DNA of 64,000 bases from Candidatus Protochlamydia phocaeensis (GTDB lineage Bacteria > Chlamydiota > Chlamydiia > Chlamydiales > Parachlamydiaceae): assembly GCF_001545115.1 (NCBI RefSeq), contig NZ_FCNU01000007.1, positions 124,001-188,000 of the forward strand, given 5' to 3'. The notes under the pieces are model-generated. The model made no database searches. It had not been told where the DNA came from and saw only the letters and a program-made list of their open reading frames with translations. Of this stretch, positions 53,794 to 62,406 are shown piece after piece (position 1 is the stretch's first letter; every line of letters begins with the position of its first letter). Made by a program: the position numbers and the translations under genes.

Positions 53794-54753
53794 TTAAACA
53801 AAAGTTAAATGGTCTAGAACGAATTGCCGAATAGCAAGAAGCCTATCTGCATCAATGCCTGTTTCATATCCCAATCCATGCAAGAAAGGGACGAGCTCTT
53901 CTGTGGGAATATTTCCTTGAGCTTGTTTGACAATAGGGCATCCCCCCAAATATCCTAAAGACGAATCAAAGAGACGCACACCGGATTCCAATGCTTCTTC
54001 TATATTTTTGAAGACTCGTTCCCCTTTTCCATGCACGTGCAATCCTATGCGTTCGATAGGCACTCCCCTCTCCTTAATCGCGGTCAGCATATCTCTTATC
54101 TGCTTAGGAGAGGCTTTGCCCACAGTATCACTTGGAATAATTTCGTCAACGTTCATCTCGAATAAGCGATAGGCAAGATCGGCAATTTTTGCAATAGGCA
54201 TTTCTCCTTCTTCAGGACAAATGGGACAGCATGAGAGATAAACGCGAAAGCGCATTCCCCCTGTTTCCTTTCTTTGCTGAACCATCAAGCTCATTTGCTG
54301 CAAAGATTCCTCGACAGAAGAATGGATGTTTTTCCGATTAAAAGTCTCAGAGACCGAGGTGGGCATGGAGATATGCCGAACTCCCAAATTAAGCGCTATT
54401 TCCAATCCCTTGCTATTCGGCGTCAACACCCATTTCTTTATTCCTTCTATGTGTTTAAGCCCTTTAATTACTTCAGGGGTATTCTTCATATTAGGAACTT
54501 GTTTTGGATTGACCAAGCTCCCAATTTCTAAGCTGGATACCCCGGCTTCCACTAATTGGCCGATAGCCTTAATCTTAATAGCTGTAGGCATAGAATGAGA
54601 GGATTGCAGCCCATCCCGCATCGTTGTATCTAAAACTTCTACTTTCCCCTTGCTTGATTGGAGGAAATTGATTTGCCTATAAATCTGATTCAAAAAGGTC
54701 ATGCCCGGATAAGCATAACTAGGTTCCATTGACATTAAACGCAGTGAATTCAT
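53794..54753 (-). CDS. Hydroxymethylglutaryl-CoA lyase-like enzyme
   Basis: 319 residues of the DRE-TIM (HMGL-like) family. EVLDTTMRDGLQ at about 39-50 is the metal/catalytic loop, HVHGKGE supplies the metal-binding histidines, and LGGCPIVKQAQGNIPTEELV holds the HMG-CoA-lyase catalytic Cys loop. Would cleave HMG-CoA to acetoacetate and acetyl-CoA, or a related acyl-CoA or ketoacid. No other leucine-degradation or mevalonate gene is in the window. The first ~35 residues look like an extra N-terminal arm. AGGAGAA precedes the ATG. Confidence 0.85.
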   Translation of the reverse strand: MNSLRLMSMEPSYAYPGMTFLNQIYRQINFLQSSKGKVEVLDTTMRDGLQSSHSMPTAIKIKAIGQLVEAGVSSLEIGSLVNPKQVPNMKNTPEVIKGLKHIEGIKKWVLTPNSKGLEIALNLGVRHISMPTSVSETFNRKNIHSSVEESLQQMSLMVQQRKETGGMRFRVYLSCCPICPEEGEMPIAKIADLAYRLFEMNVDEIIPSDTVGKASPKQIRDMLTAIKERGVPIERIGLHVHGKGERVFKNIEEALESGVRLFDSSLGYLGGCPIVKQAQGNIPTEELVPFLHGLGYETGIDADRLLAIRQFVLDHLTFV

Positions 54754-55003
54754 AGCCGTTCTCCTATAAGAAGGTGTATTTAACTGAAATGGATGTATTT
54801 ACTCAAATACTAATGGCAGCCCTTTCTTTTGATAAATCTTCTTTGCATAGGTTGATCTATTAAAAGCAATCTTAAACAAATACAAGCAGCAATTAATAAA
54901 AACTATTATTTAGTTTATAAATACCAATTCAACTTAGTTTGGATTTTAATTGAAACACAGTTAAAATAAACCGCATTCATAACCCAAAAAAATCAATAAA
55001 ACA

Positions 55004-56536
55004 ATGTTTTCTTTTATTACACACAACAAATCAATTGATGAAATCTGTTCTTCTTTGTTTTCAGAATCAGAAATAAAAAATCAAAAAGAAGAATTATTTT
55101 ATGACAAAATGATGGAGATTTTTAGCCACGCTTCTTTAAAACATTTTTCTTCAGAGCAAGAAGTGGTTCTTTCCGGACTTGTTCATGTAGATGGAAAAGG
55201 GGACTATTTTCATATTCGCAAATTAGCCAAGGTCGTCAAGCAACTTTTGCCTGCCAATCCTGTCTCTATGGTGGTATTAAGCGACTCAATCCACAAGGAT
55301 ACTTTATTTCCTCCAAAAAACATTTCTCAATCTATTGTTTATGAAGAATATGGATGCCATGGATATGCCTTCGCAGAATTTCCAGAAGACACCTTAGAAA
55401 AAATTGAACAGGCAGCCCTTTTTTTGGAAGTCTCTTGGCCCATTAGCCTCTATTCCTTCAATCTAGCGAGAGAAAATGTAAAAAATAAAATTCAAATTCA
55501 CGAGTACAATCATGTCAATCAATTCCACTCATCTAGCCACCAAGTCAAAATGGGAATAGATCTGGAGGGCTGCCACAAAGGCATCTTTCTCAAAGATTAT
55601 GCAAGTCGGCAAGTGACGTTGGCTCATTTAAAGAAAACAGCTTTGAAGGCATTTCTTTTCGGAACGGCTTATCCGACTGCAAAAGAAACAGATAACTATA
55701 CAGATACCCACCATCTTCATTTAGCTTATTTGCATGATCCTGAAACCTTCTATATTAAAGTTTTTATTTATACATTAATTACCGCTCAACAAGATAATAA
55801 GTCCATTGACGTCTGCCTGCCCATTGAGAAGTTAGAAGAGCTTGAATTGGACCAAGAATTTTTAAAAAAGCAGGGAATTGGAAAAATTCAATTTATTCTC
55901 TTAAAAGACGAGGAGAGTCAAATTGAGGAAATCACCATTCAGGAAGGCAAAACGCTGCGCCTGATCAATCCTTTTCCTCTCAAGCATTCGGATATGATAA
56001 CTCTCATGCATGCGAGTTCAGTTTTGGTCGGCTGCACCGGTGATCATTCCATTAGTGAAGTCATGGGTTGCAACAAGTGTCCTTTTTATGAAATCGCGTC
56101 TCACAAATGGGAATTTTGGAAAAACTTTATGGCGGTTGGCCAAGCCAAACTAGGCCCAGACTCCCCTTTGATAAAATACTTTCAAATTTTATGGAACATA
56201 GGGACGGATAGATCCTCTCTGCAAGAGTCGGAAGCATTTGAGCAAATTTGTCAAAGCCAGGCTCTAGAATTGGCCCATTGTATTCAAGATCCCTTATTCG
56301 CTAAGCATATGAAGGAATTCTATTCCTGCATCCGAGAGAACCATGTCTTTAATGACAAATTTATTGGAATTGTCAAATTTTATTTACTACAAAGCCAAGA
56401 TCCCTGCCTGCAAGCTTTATTGGAGCGGTTAAGAATAGAATTTATTGAGGGAAAGCTTGCTTTAGAAGATACCGAGGAAAGCATCAAAGAGTGGCTCAGA
56501 TCTTTTAGCTACCTACCAGAGAATGGTTTTAACTAA
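55004..56536 (+). CDS. Unknown protein, 510 aa, with GT-B-like C-terminal motif
   Basis: Soluble and without signal peptide. Two alpha/beta regions are apparent: about 45-125 (VVLSGLVHVDG, VSMVVLSDS) and about 240-400. The segment MHASSVLVGCTGDHSISEVM followed by CPFYEIASHKWEF resembles the donor-site loop of GT-B glycosyltransferases, where a Gly-x-x-Ser/Glu stretch binds the sugar nucleotide. This is a motif-level inference. The preceding MGIDLEGCHKGIFL also fits such a fold. AT-rich, no ribosome site, in an accessory region. Candidate host-directed glycosyltransferase or unrelated enzyme. Confidence 0.65.
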   Translation: MFSFITHNKSIDEICSSLFSESEIKNQKEELFYDKMMEIFSHASLKHFSSEQEVVLSGLVHVDGKGDYFHIRKLAKVVKQLLPANPVSMVVLSDSIHKDTLFPPKNISQSIVYEEYGCHGYAFAEFPEDTLEKIEQAALFLEVSWPISLYSFNLARENVKNKIQIHEYNHVNQFHSSSHQVKMGIDLEGCHKGIFLKDYASRQVTLAHLKKTALKAFLFGTAYPTAKETDNYTDTHHLHLAYLHDPETFYIKVFIYTLITAQQDNKSIDVCLPIEKLEELELDQEFLKKQGIGKIQFILLKDEESQIEEITIQEGKTLRLINPFPLKHSDMITLMHASSVLVGCTGDHSISEVMGCNKCPFYEIASHKWEFWKNFMAVGQAKLGPDSPLIKYFQILWNIGTDRSSLQESEAFEQICQSQALELAHCIQDPLFAKHMKEFYSCIRENHVFNDKFIGIVKFYLLQSQDPCLQALLERLRIEFIEGKLALEDTEESIKEWLRSFSYLPENGFN

Positions 56537-56652
56537 TAACCCGAGTTTGGAGTGTTTTTACTCTTTCGACCGCGTCAAAGCCTTGGAGATGAACTAATGG
56601 CAAGCGCTTTCATCTCAATCTAAGGGCAAAAAAACTCCTAACTCAAGTTAAT
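56535..56652. repeat. MITE-like inverted-repeat element, copy D
   Basis: Starts TAACCCGAGTTTGGAGTGTT and ends CTCCTAACTCAAGTTA. Inner CTCTTTCGACCGCGTCAAAGC on the left and TCAATCTAAGGGCAAA on the right match the two end types. Overlaps the end of the preceding gene by two bases, so that gene's stop codon lies at its edge. Confidence 0.85.
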
Positions 56653-56731
56653 AAGAATTTTTTAGACATGCCTTAAACATCTATTGTGAAAATAGAGTCC
56701 CGGCATTCTTCATCACATACGATCAGAAGCA

Positions 56732-58648
56732 TTAAGATAGGCAATTTAATAGATAGCTTCGTTCACTCCCTTCAGGCAGGTGATAAACGGCATCCACTAG
56801 TTTAAGGTATGCCCCCGCCGCAGTGAAATCATTCAATAATCTAGGAAGTTGCCGTTTTTGTTCCTGATGTAAATCAGCATATACAGCCCATTTCAGCAAG
56901 TTTTGAATATCGGTCTCGTCTAATTTATCATAAACGAGAGCCTCTCGAATTAAGGCTGGCCAATGACCTTCTTCCACAATTTTGATAAAGACATCTAAGA
57001 TCTCTTCATGGGTCTTTTCTATTTTATTCTGATCTATGCAGCATAAAGCCAACAGATGCAAAAGATAAATTCTTTTCTCTCTTTCAGGCGTTTCTTTAAT
57101 CATATCGAGAATGGGATCGAAGAGACCAGCTGCAAGAAAACCATTGAAGACCTGACGAAGCTTCCATTCGTCATCTAAAACCGGATTGGAATTTGGATTA
57201 AAGGATGGCAGCTTGCCTTCTCTAGGACAGCAAAAGTAATGGTCCCTTGCCTCTGTTAGAATTCGCTGCATCTCTTGCTCGCTTGTTTGGTCAATTTGCA
57301 GCTCTTGTCCAATTTGTTTGGAAAGCAATCTTTTCATCGGTTCATCGCTTTGGATACATTCCAGAAGCTTCTTAATGTGTTTCTCGCTTATCTTGCTCGT
57401 TTGTAAAGCGGATTGAAGATTGACTAACAGATCTTCTGTTCTCAAGCCGTTGACCAATAAATGAAGGCTTTCCAATCGACCCGCTTGATTTAAGGCGAAG
57501 CAATAGTGAATAATATAATTGAAAAAGTAAGCTTGATAGGGGCTAGAAGAGCGGCTTAGGATATCAAGTATGGGATTTAAATGGCAGGGACGAAAAAAGA
57601 TATCTGCGATAGCATCCCAATAAGACTCATGTTTTTCTGTCCAGGTCAATAGCTGTTGAAGCTGCTTTTCGCTTAGCTGCTCAATCTCACCTATTTGCTC
57701 TATAAAATCATCTGTTGATTCAAATTGATCGGCGTTTTTATCAAATTCCAAAGCAAAGCCTAGAGCCTCTTCAATTTTGCCTTGCCGCAAACATAAGTTA
57801 ATCAAGGTACAAATCATGTAGTGTTTGAGATCTTTCTCGTCATATTCAGATTCAAATTCAAGCGCTGCGCGATAAATGCCAAGAGCCTGATCAATCTGCG
57901 ATAGGCCTAAACAAAGGTAGAATAATCTATAAACAAGCGCTATGTCCTCTTCTTCTAAATATTCCTCAGCACCTACTGCCTGAATTTCCGCAAATTTTTT
58001 ATCGATCAATCGCTTGACTATCGGCAAATTCCTTTCGGTTTTTAGAGTCTGTTGGCATAAACTTTTTAATGGTTCATCCAATTCTTGAGAAGTTCGAAAA
58101 CACTGTACAGGCACGCCAGACTCGGGAATCTTTAAACATTCATTCCATAATAAACGTAGGTGCAAAAGCTCCCGCAAAAAAGCACAGGGAAAGCCATCGG
58201 TTAACTTTTGAACAACTTCAAGAGGCATATTCGATAAAATCTCAGCTAATTGGGAAAGATAGGCTTCTTTAATCTGCTGATAGGCAGGATGAGGAACGTT
58301 TTGAACAACCCTCTTAGAAAAATCAAGGGAAACCCTATCAATTTTTTCTTTTAGCTGCGTTTGCATGGCCTTGAGTTTCCCGCTTACTGAATTTGCATCT
58401 TCTGATTCATATTCTGGCCAATAAGACGATAAGCGGGATCGCAAATGGGAAAGAAAAGACCGTAAAGTCTGTGGGGTGCCTAACAGATAAAAGCGCTTAT
58501 TTACTAACGCAATTTGCGCGGATTGTTGTACGGCAAAATATGATAACGCGTATTTTAATACATCCATTGGAAGAGATTCAAATTTTCCTGCACCGGTAGA
58601 TTCAGGGATAATTAAGGAATTAAACTTGTTACCTTCTACAGGCTGCAT
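56732..58648 (-). CDS. F-box protein with helical repeats
   Basis: 638 residues. F-box at about 20-65: FESLPMDVLKYALSYF, then AQIALVNKRFYLLG. The rest is all-helical with TPR/SEL1-like helix pairs, e.g. ALVYRLFYLCLGLSQIDQAL and CTLINLCLRQGKIEEALGFA, typical protein-interaction repeats. The expected role is a secreted adaptor linking host Skp1 to a target for ubiquitination. ATG 58648 (MQPVEG) follows GGGAG; an upstream start would add 16 residues without one. No catalytic motif. Confidence 0.8.
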   Translation of the reverse strand: MQPVEGNKFNSLIIPESTGAGKFESLPMDVLKYALSYFAVQQSAQIALVNKRFYLLGTPQTLRSFLSHLRSRLSSYWPEYESEDANSVSGKLKAMQTQLKEKIDRVSLDFSKRVVQNVPHPAYQQIKEAYLSQLAEILSNMPLEVVQKLTDGFPCAFLRELLHLRLLWNECLKIPESGVPVQCFRTSQELDEPLKSLCQQTLKTERNLPIVKRLIDKKFAEIQAVGAEEYLEEEDIALVYRLFYLCLGLSQIDQALGIYRAALEFESEYDEKDLKHYMICTLINLCLRQGKIEEALGFALEFDKNADQFESTDDFIEQIGEIEQLSEKQLQQLLTWTEKHESYWDAIADIFFRPCHLNPILDILSRSSSPYQAYFFNYIIHYCFALNQAGRLESLHLLVNGLRTEDLLVNLQSALQTSKISEKHIKKLLECIQSDEPMKRLLSKQIGQELQIDQTSEQEMQRILTEARDHYFCCPREGKLPSFNPNSNPVLDDEWKLRQVFNGFLAAGLFDPILDMIKETPEREKRIYLLHLLALCCIDQNKIEKTHEEILDVFIKIVEEGHWPALIREALVYDKLDETDIQNLLKWAVYADLHQEQKRQLPRLLNDFTAAGAYLKLVDAVYHLPEGSERSYLLNCLS

Positions 58649-58888
58649 TTTCTTTCTCCCATTAAAATTTATTAAATAAATAATAAATAACAACAACCTA
58701 AAATTAAATAAAAAAACTAAATCAATTTAAAAAAAGAAATGTTTTATTAACAATAATTTAAATTTTATTAACAAAAAAAAAGGCGATTTAGGTCGGGTAG
58801 AGCTATGAAGCAGATAGCTAATCCCTATCCGAATAAAACGAAAGTAAACGAGATAATAAAACGGAAATTTAAAATTCTTTTATTTGGG

Positions 58889-59506
58889 TTACTCGATCAC
58901 CAAACGAATCGCTGCATGGACTGGTTGGTAGCGTTCATCTACATAGCTACAATTGACGAACAGCGTATCGTTTATGCCAATCATTTTGCCTCCCTCTTCA
59001 TGAATATGGCCAAAAGAATGGATGCGCGGCCGGACTCTTTCCAGAACAACTGCTCTCAGATCCTTGCATCCCACATGCACATGTTCATCGATTTCATCCA
59101 AGATGCTGTAAGGAGGACCATGCGTGACAAGCACATCTGTGTCGCTGGGGATCAAATCCCAATGCTTCCGAATGTCTTGCCCCCGATTTTTCATAAAATA
59201 CCAATGTCCAAACGTTGGTGTGTAAGGCGACCCCCAAATCTTTAAACCTTCAAACTCAAGACCGGAATCGCACAGGTAATGAATATTTCCATTCCCAATC
59301 GTCGCTTGCTTTCTCTCAAGCAAGCCATCGTGATTGCCGCCAATGACGACTTTGCATCTATAAGGCAGCTGGCTAAGCCATAACGTGAACTGATCGTATT
59401 CAACTCTTTTATTTTCCCTAGTCAAATCCCCGCATACGATCAATAAATCGCCACCTGGCAATTCGGGCTTGAATCCATGAAGGTCCGAGAGGCAATCGAT
59501 CAACAT
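58889..59506 (-). CDS. Calcineurin-like metallophosphoesterase (MPPED-like)
   Basis: 205 residues with all metal motifs in order: SDLHG (about 7-11), GDLT, GGNHDG, THGPP and GHIHEE. Short size without lid domain and HxHxEE-like end are close to the small MPPED/UPF-type phosphodiesterases known in eukaryotes and bacteria. Substrate unknown; cyclic nucleotides or phosphodiesters are usual. Gene follows the secreted paralogue gene on the same strand after 50 bases. Confidence 0.9.
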   Translation of the reverse strand: MLIDCLSDLHGFKPELPGGDLLIVCGDLTRENKRVEYDQFTLWLSQLPYRCKVVIGGNHDGLLERKQATIGNGNIHYLCDSGLEFEGLKIWGSPYTPTFGHWYFMKNRGQDIRKHWDLIPSDTDVLVTHGPPYSILDEIDEHVHVGCKDLRAVVLERVRPRIHSFGHIHEEGGKMIGINDTLFVNCSYVDERYQPVHAAIRLVIE

Positions 59507-59556
59507 GTTATTACTTACCGTCCCCTTATCTATTGGCAGGATTTAGTAGCCATTAT

Positions 59557-60423
59557 TTAATTAGATAAAGATTGAAGTTGATCTTCTCTCATCAGCGTAC
59601 GCCAATAGTTCTGCATGTCCGGTGAGAGATAAGGCAAGATTTTTTCAAAAGGCACGGGTTTTCGATCATATTCTTCCGTATCGACAAAAGCAATTCTGCC
59701 GTCATAACTAAAAGGATTATTATCAATATAAACGGAATCGTATAAATGCCCCTCTTTTAAAACGGTATAAAAGGCTTTTAAAAGAGCAGGCGTCATGTCT
59801 TCTCGGTATTTCCGGATATTTTCTTGATTATCCACGATATGCATATCCTCTTCGACCAGAATAAAATATTTGGGAAAAGGCCCGGTTGCCTCTGGCTTTA
59901 GAGGAAGCGGATAAATCCATTCCTTGGGAACTTTCATGATTGCATTGTAATGGTGGGCATCTAAAATTTTTTGAATGCGCTTTGCCCCTTCAATTCTCAA
60001 TAGCCAAAGACGCACTTCTGAAATGTAGGGATCGGATAATTTCAGCTTCGCAAAGCGCGGTTGATTGTCATGATCATCCAAGTAAAATTTTATCACATAA
60101 TTAGGCAAGTCAGGATGAAAGGCTACGTCCAGCTCACTCTCCGCTTCGATAATTCTAAAACCCGCTTGCCGCATTGTGTCCAAAGAATTGAGTAAGCGGG
60201 CGTGTCCAAACAAAAGATCTAAACGCTTTTTTATCGGATGGTCTTCCGGCAAAAAATAAGGCTTGGCCTCATTCCACACATTTTCCGGAACATGAGGAGG
60301 CTTTTGATAACTTTCCTTTTCTTGCGCAAATCCAAAAAAATTACAGGCAGCGAAAAGAATGACAAGCGGATAGACCAAAATAGGACAGCGGAAAAGCCAT
60401 CTGAAAATTGCCATATATTTCAT
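59557..60423 (-). CDS. Secreted protein of a paralogous family (member 2)
   Basis: 288 residues, related block by block to the product of 41715-42560 (PYFLPEDH, QAGFRI, RIEGAKRIQK, VPKEWIYPLP, IAFVDTEE). The N-terminus has a signal region ending ILFAACNF, where Cys could be a lipoprotein site though the -3 residue is Phe. ILVEEDMHIVDN and FVDTEEY recall the hinge and DFG of kinase-like folds. Function unknown; conserved Asp-Thr-Glu and acidic residues suggest a catalytic pocket. Confidence 0.78.
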   Translation of the reverse strand: MKYMAIFRWLFRCPILVYPLVILFAACNFFGFAQEKESYQKPPHVPENVWNEAKPYFLPEDHPIKKRLDLLFGHARLLNSLDTMRQAGFRIIEAESELDVAFHPDLPNYVIKFYLDDHDNQPRFAKLKLSDPYISEVRLWLLRIEGAKRIQKILDAHHYNAIMKVPKEWIYPLPLKPEATGPFPKYFILVEEDMHIVDNQENIRKYREDMTPALLKAFYTVLKEGHLYDSVYIDNNPFSYDGRIAFVDTEEYDRKPVPFEKILPYLSPDMQNYWRTLMREDQLQSLSN

Positions 60424-60861
60424 AAAGAGTGAATTTATTGTTTTTTGATAGGTCCTAATATAATTTTAAATTATAAGCCGAATAATAAAATTGAACAAGA
60501 TAAAGCTGAGCCTTTAAATGGCTTGAAAGGGGCTATGAGAGGCTTGCTATGCCTTAGCCAATAGTTTTTCCTTCCCTAGCTTGTTATAGCTAGAGATTTG
60601 ATTGCAAACGCGATTGTTTAACTTCTATTATACAATAAGCCACATGCGTGACGCATGGACAATAGCCATAAATAGAAGTACGGCTGGACTCCATGGACAA
60701 GTACTCTAGAGCATCCTCAAGCCATATAAGTAGCGCTGCCCTTCGTAGCTATCGCATATAATAAATTTTAAAGCCAATAGAAGTTTGTTTTTTTAGACAA
60801 TCCTGTAATAATTACTCATTTTTTCCATTCAAATAATATCGCATAATTAAAAGGAATGTTG
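60424..60861. other. Divergent spacer upstream of the F-box/propeller gene
   Basis: AT-rich with no recognised gene. A short perfect palindrome CATGCGTGACGCATG lies at about 60643. AAAAGGA at 60849-60855 is the ribosome site for the gene starting at 60862. Confidence 0.4.
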
Positions 60862-62136
60862 ATGAGTAATATAAATTGGAGCTCTTTACCCCAAGACATG
60901 TGGACTTCCATTATTGAATTTTTAGAACCAAAAGAGCGACCTAAACTGGAATCTGTCAGCAAAAATTTTCAAGCAGCTCTTATTGATAATTTATGGGAAG
61001 CGATTTGTAAGGACTATCTAGAAGATCCTTCTCCTTTTAAATCACGAGCTTCTCTTTCTGAAGGAACTTGGAAAAAACGATTTAAACTTATCGGCAATTG
61101 GATGAAACCGGCAGCAGAGGTAATAGAATATCCCCCCTCATGCGGCCATAGATATAGCTTTTACGATTTTACACTTTTAGAAGCCCATACACCTATAGAA
61201 ATCTGCCATCAGCAAGACTTGATTTATTTGATTCGAGATTGCATGACCAATACCATCAAAACGATTGATCTCAAGGATCATGGGTGCAATTCTATTCTTT
61301 GCACTGCAATCGATGAAAAGAAATGGGTCGTTCTGGATAGCAGCGGCAAAATCCTTTGTTTCGATATTCAGACAAGTTCCTGTTTCAAGACGTATGCTCC
61401 CTCTCTTCATTTAGGCCTCATCCGCGGAAAGATCTATTGTCGCGGTCAAGAAATTTTGACCGGTTTTGAAGGCGAAGTGAACATGTGGGATCTCGATTCA
61501 GACCGGCCTATGCAAAGCATTGATGTATCAACCAGTGGAATAAATATCATAACCGATCTGATTTCGACTCCCCACTTTATCATTTGTACAGGATATCCAG
61601 GCATACATGATCTTGTCGATAAGACAATTAAGATTCGCAAGAGCGATCATACTATTACAGAACTCGATCTCAGCCTTAATTTCGGCCTTAATGCTTGTTA
61701 CGACATGGCCAGTGCAGGTCCTTATCTGGCCATCCAAAAAGCTAACGGTGAAATCCAAATCTTCAAAGATGAGGAAGATGAATTAAAAGAGGGAAAGCTG
61801 ACTTGCATTCATACCCTATCCATATCCCTAATTGGAAAGAAGTGCATGGGTTTTTATAAAAATTGGTTATTCATTCGCAATAATGAAGAATTGCTGCTAG
61901 TAGATATCAAGAAGCGCCGCCTTCTCTCAACGATCAAAATAAACACAAATGCTAATTTTGTGACGAACGGTGCGCAGTTATTTATTCAAACAGAATTCCT
62001 CAAGAGGGAAAATTCTCACATTACGCGAAGGAACTTTTATACTCTTTATAATTTCGAACACGCTGTTCAGCCATTAAATGTAACAAAACGCGTTTCTCAG
62101 GTGAATTTCGAGCCTTATTGCTGCCAAATTCTTTAA
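60862..62136 (+). CDS. F-box protein with beta-propeller-like domain
   Basis: 424 residues. F-box at about 4-50: SSLPQDMWTSIIEFLEPKER, then LESVSKNFQAAL and LWEAICKDYL, a very typical sequence. From about 110 on the chain has repeated strand-rich units with WD40-type ends (EVNMWDLDSD, GEIQIFKDE, ELLLVDIKKRR), as expected for a propeller, like eukaryotic Fbw proteins that recognise substrates with WD40. Probably a secreted substrate receptor for host SCF ligase. ATG 60862 gives the right ribosome-site spacing; ATG 60856 is too close. AT-rich, signs of host origin. Confidence 0.82.
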   Translation: MSNINWSSLPQDMWTSIIEFLEPKERPKLESVSKNFQAALIDNLWEAICKDYLEDPSPFKSRASLSEGTWKKRFKLIGNWMKPAAEVIEYPPSCGHRYSFYDFTLLEAHTPIEICHQQDLIYLIRDCMTNTIKTIDLKDHGCNSILCTAIDEKKWVVLDSSGKILCFDIQTSSCFKTYAPSLHLGLIRGKIYCRGQEILTGFEGEVNMWDLDSDRPMQSIDVSTSGINIITDLISTPHFIICTGYPGIHDLVDKTIKIRKSDHTITELDLSLNFGLNACYDMASAGPYLAIQKANGEIQIFKDEEDELKEGKLTCIHTLSISLIGKKCMGFYKNWLFIRNNEELLLVDIKKRRLLSTIKINTNANFVTNGAQLFIQTEFLKRENSHITRRNFYTLYNFEHAVQPLNVTKRVSQVNFEPYCCQIL

Positions 62137-62250
62137 ATCAAATTTCCAGAGTGGGTATCCTATCCCACTCTATCCTTCATTTCCAAGGCTTTGCCTTCAA
62201 GACTAGGCTTTAGGTTCTTATAGCCTATATTTAAAATCCTAAAAAAGTGT

Positions 62251-62372
62251 ATTAACCTGAATTTGAAGTTTTTTGCTCTTTGTTAAGTTGATTAGAAATA
62301 AGATCATCTATCAGAAATAACGTTGCCCCGGGATTTTGGCGCGCTCAAATGCAACATTATTTCTGATAGATG
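62251..62372. repeat. Truncated MITE copy E with an adjacent 22-bp inverted repeat
   Basis: TTAACCTGAATTTGAAGTTT then TTTGCTCTTTG (62251-62291) is the left end of the MITE family; the right end is missing. CATCTATCAGAAATAAcGTTGC (62305-62326) and GCAACaTTATTTCTGATAGATG (62351-62372) follow as a near-perfect inverted repeat with a 24-base loop, 35 bases before the aldehyde dehydrogenase start. The latter is a separate element not seen elsewhere in the window. Confidence 0.7.
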
Positions 62373-62406
62373 GGATAAGCTGAGATGACTATCCAGGAGA
62401 AAGACA

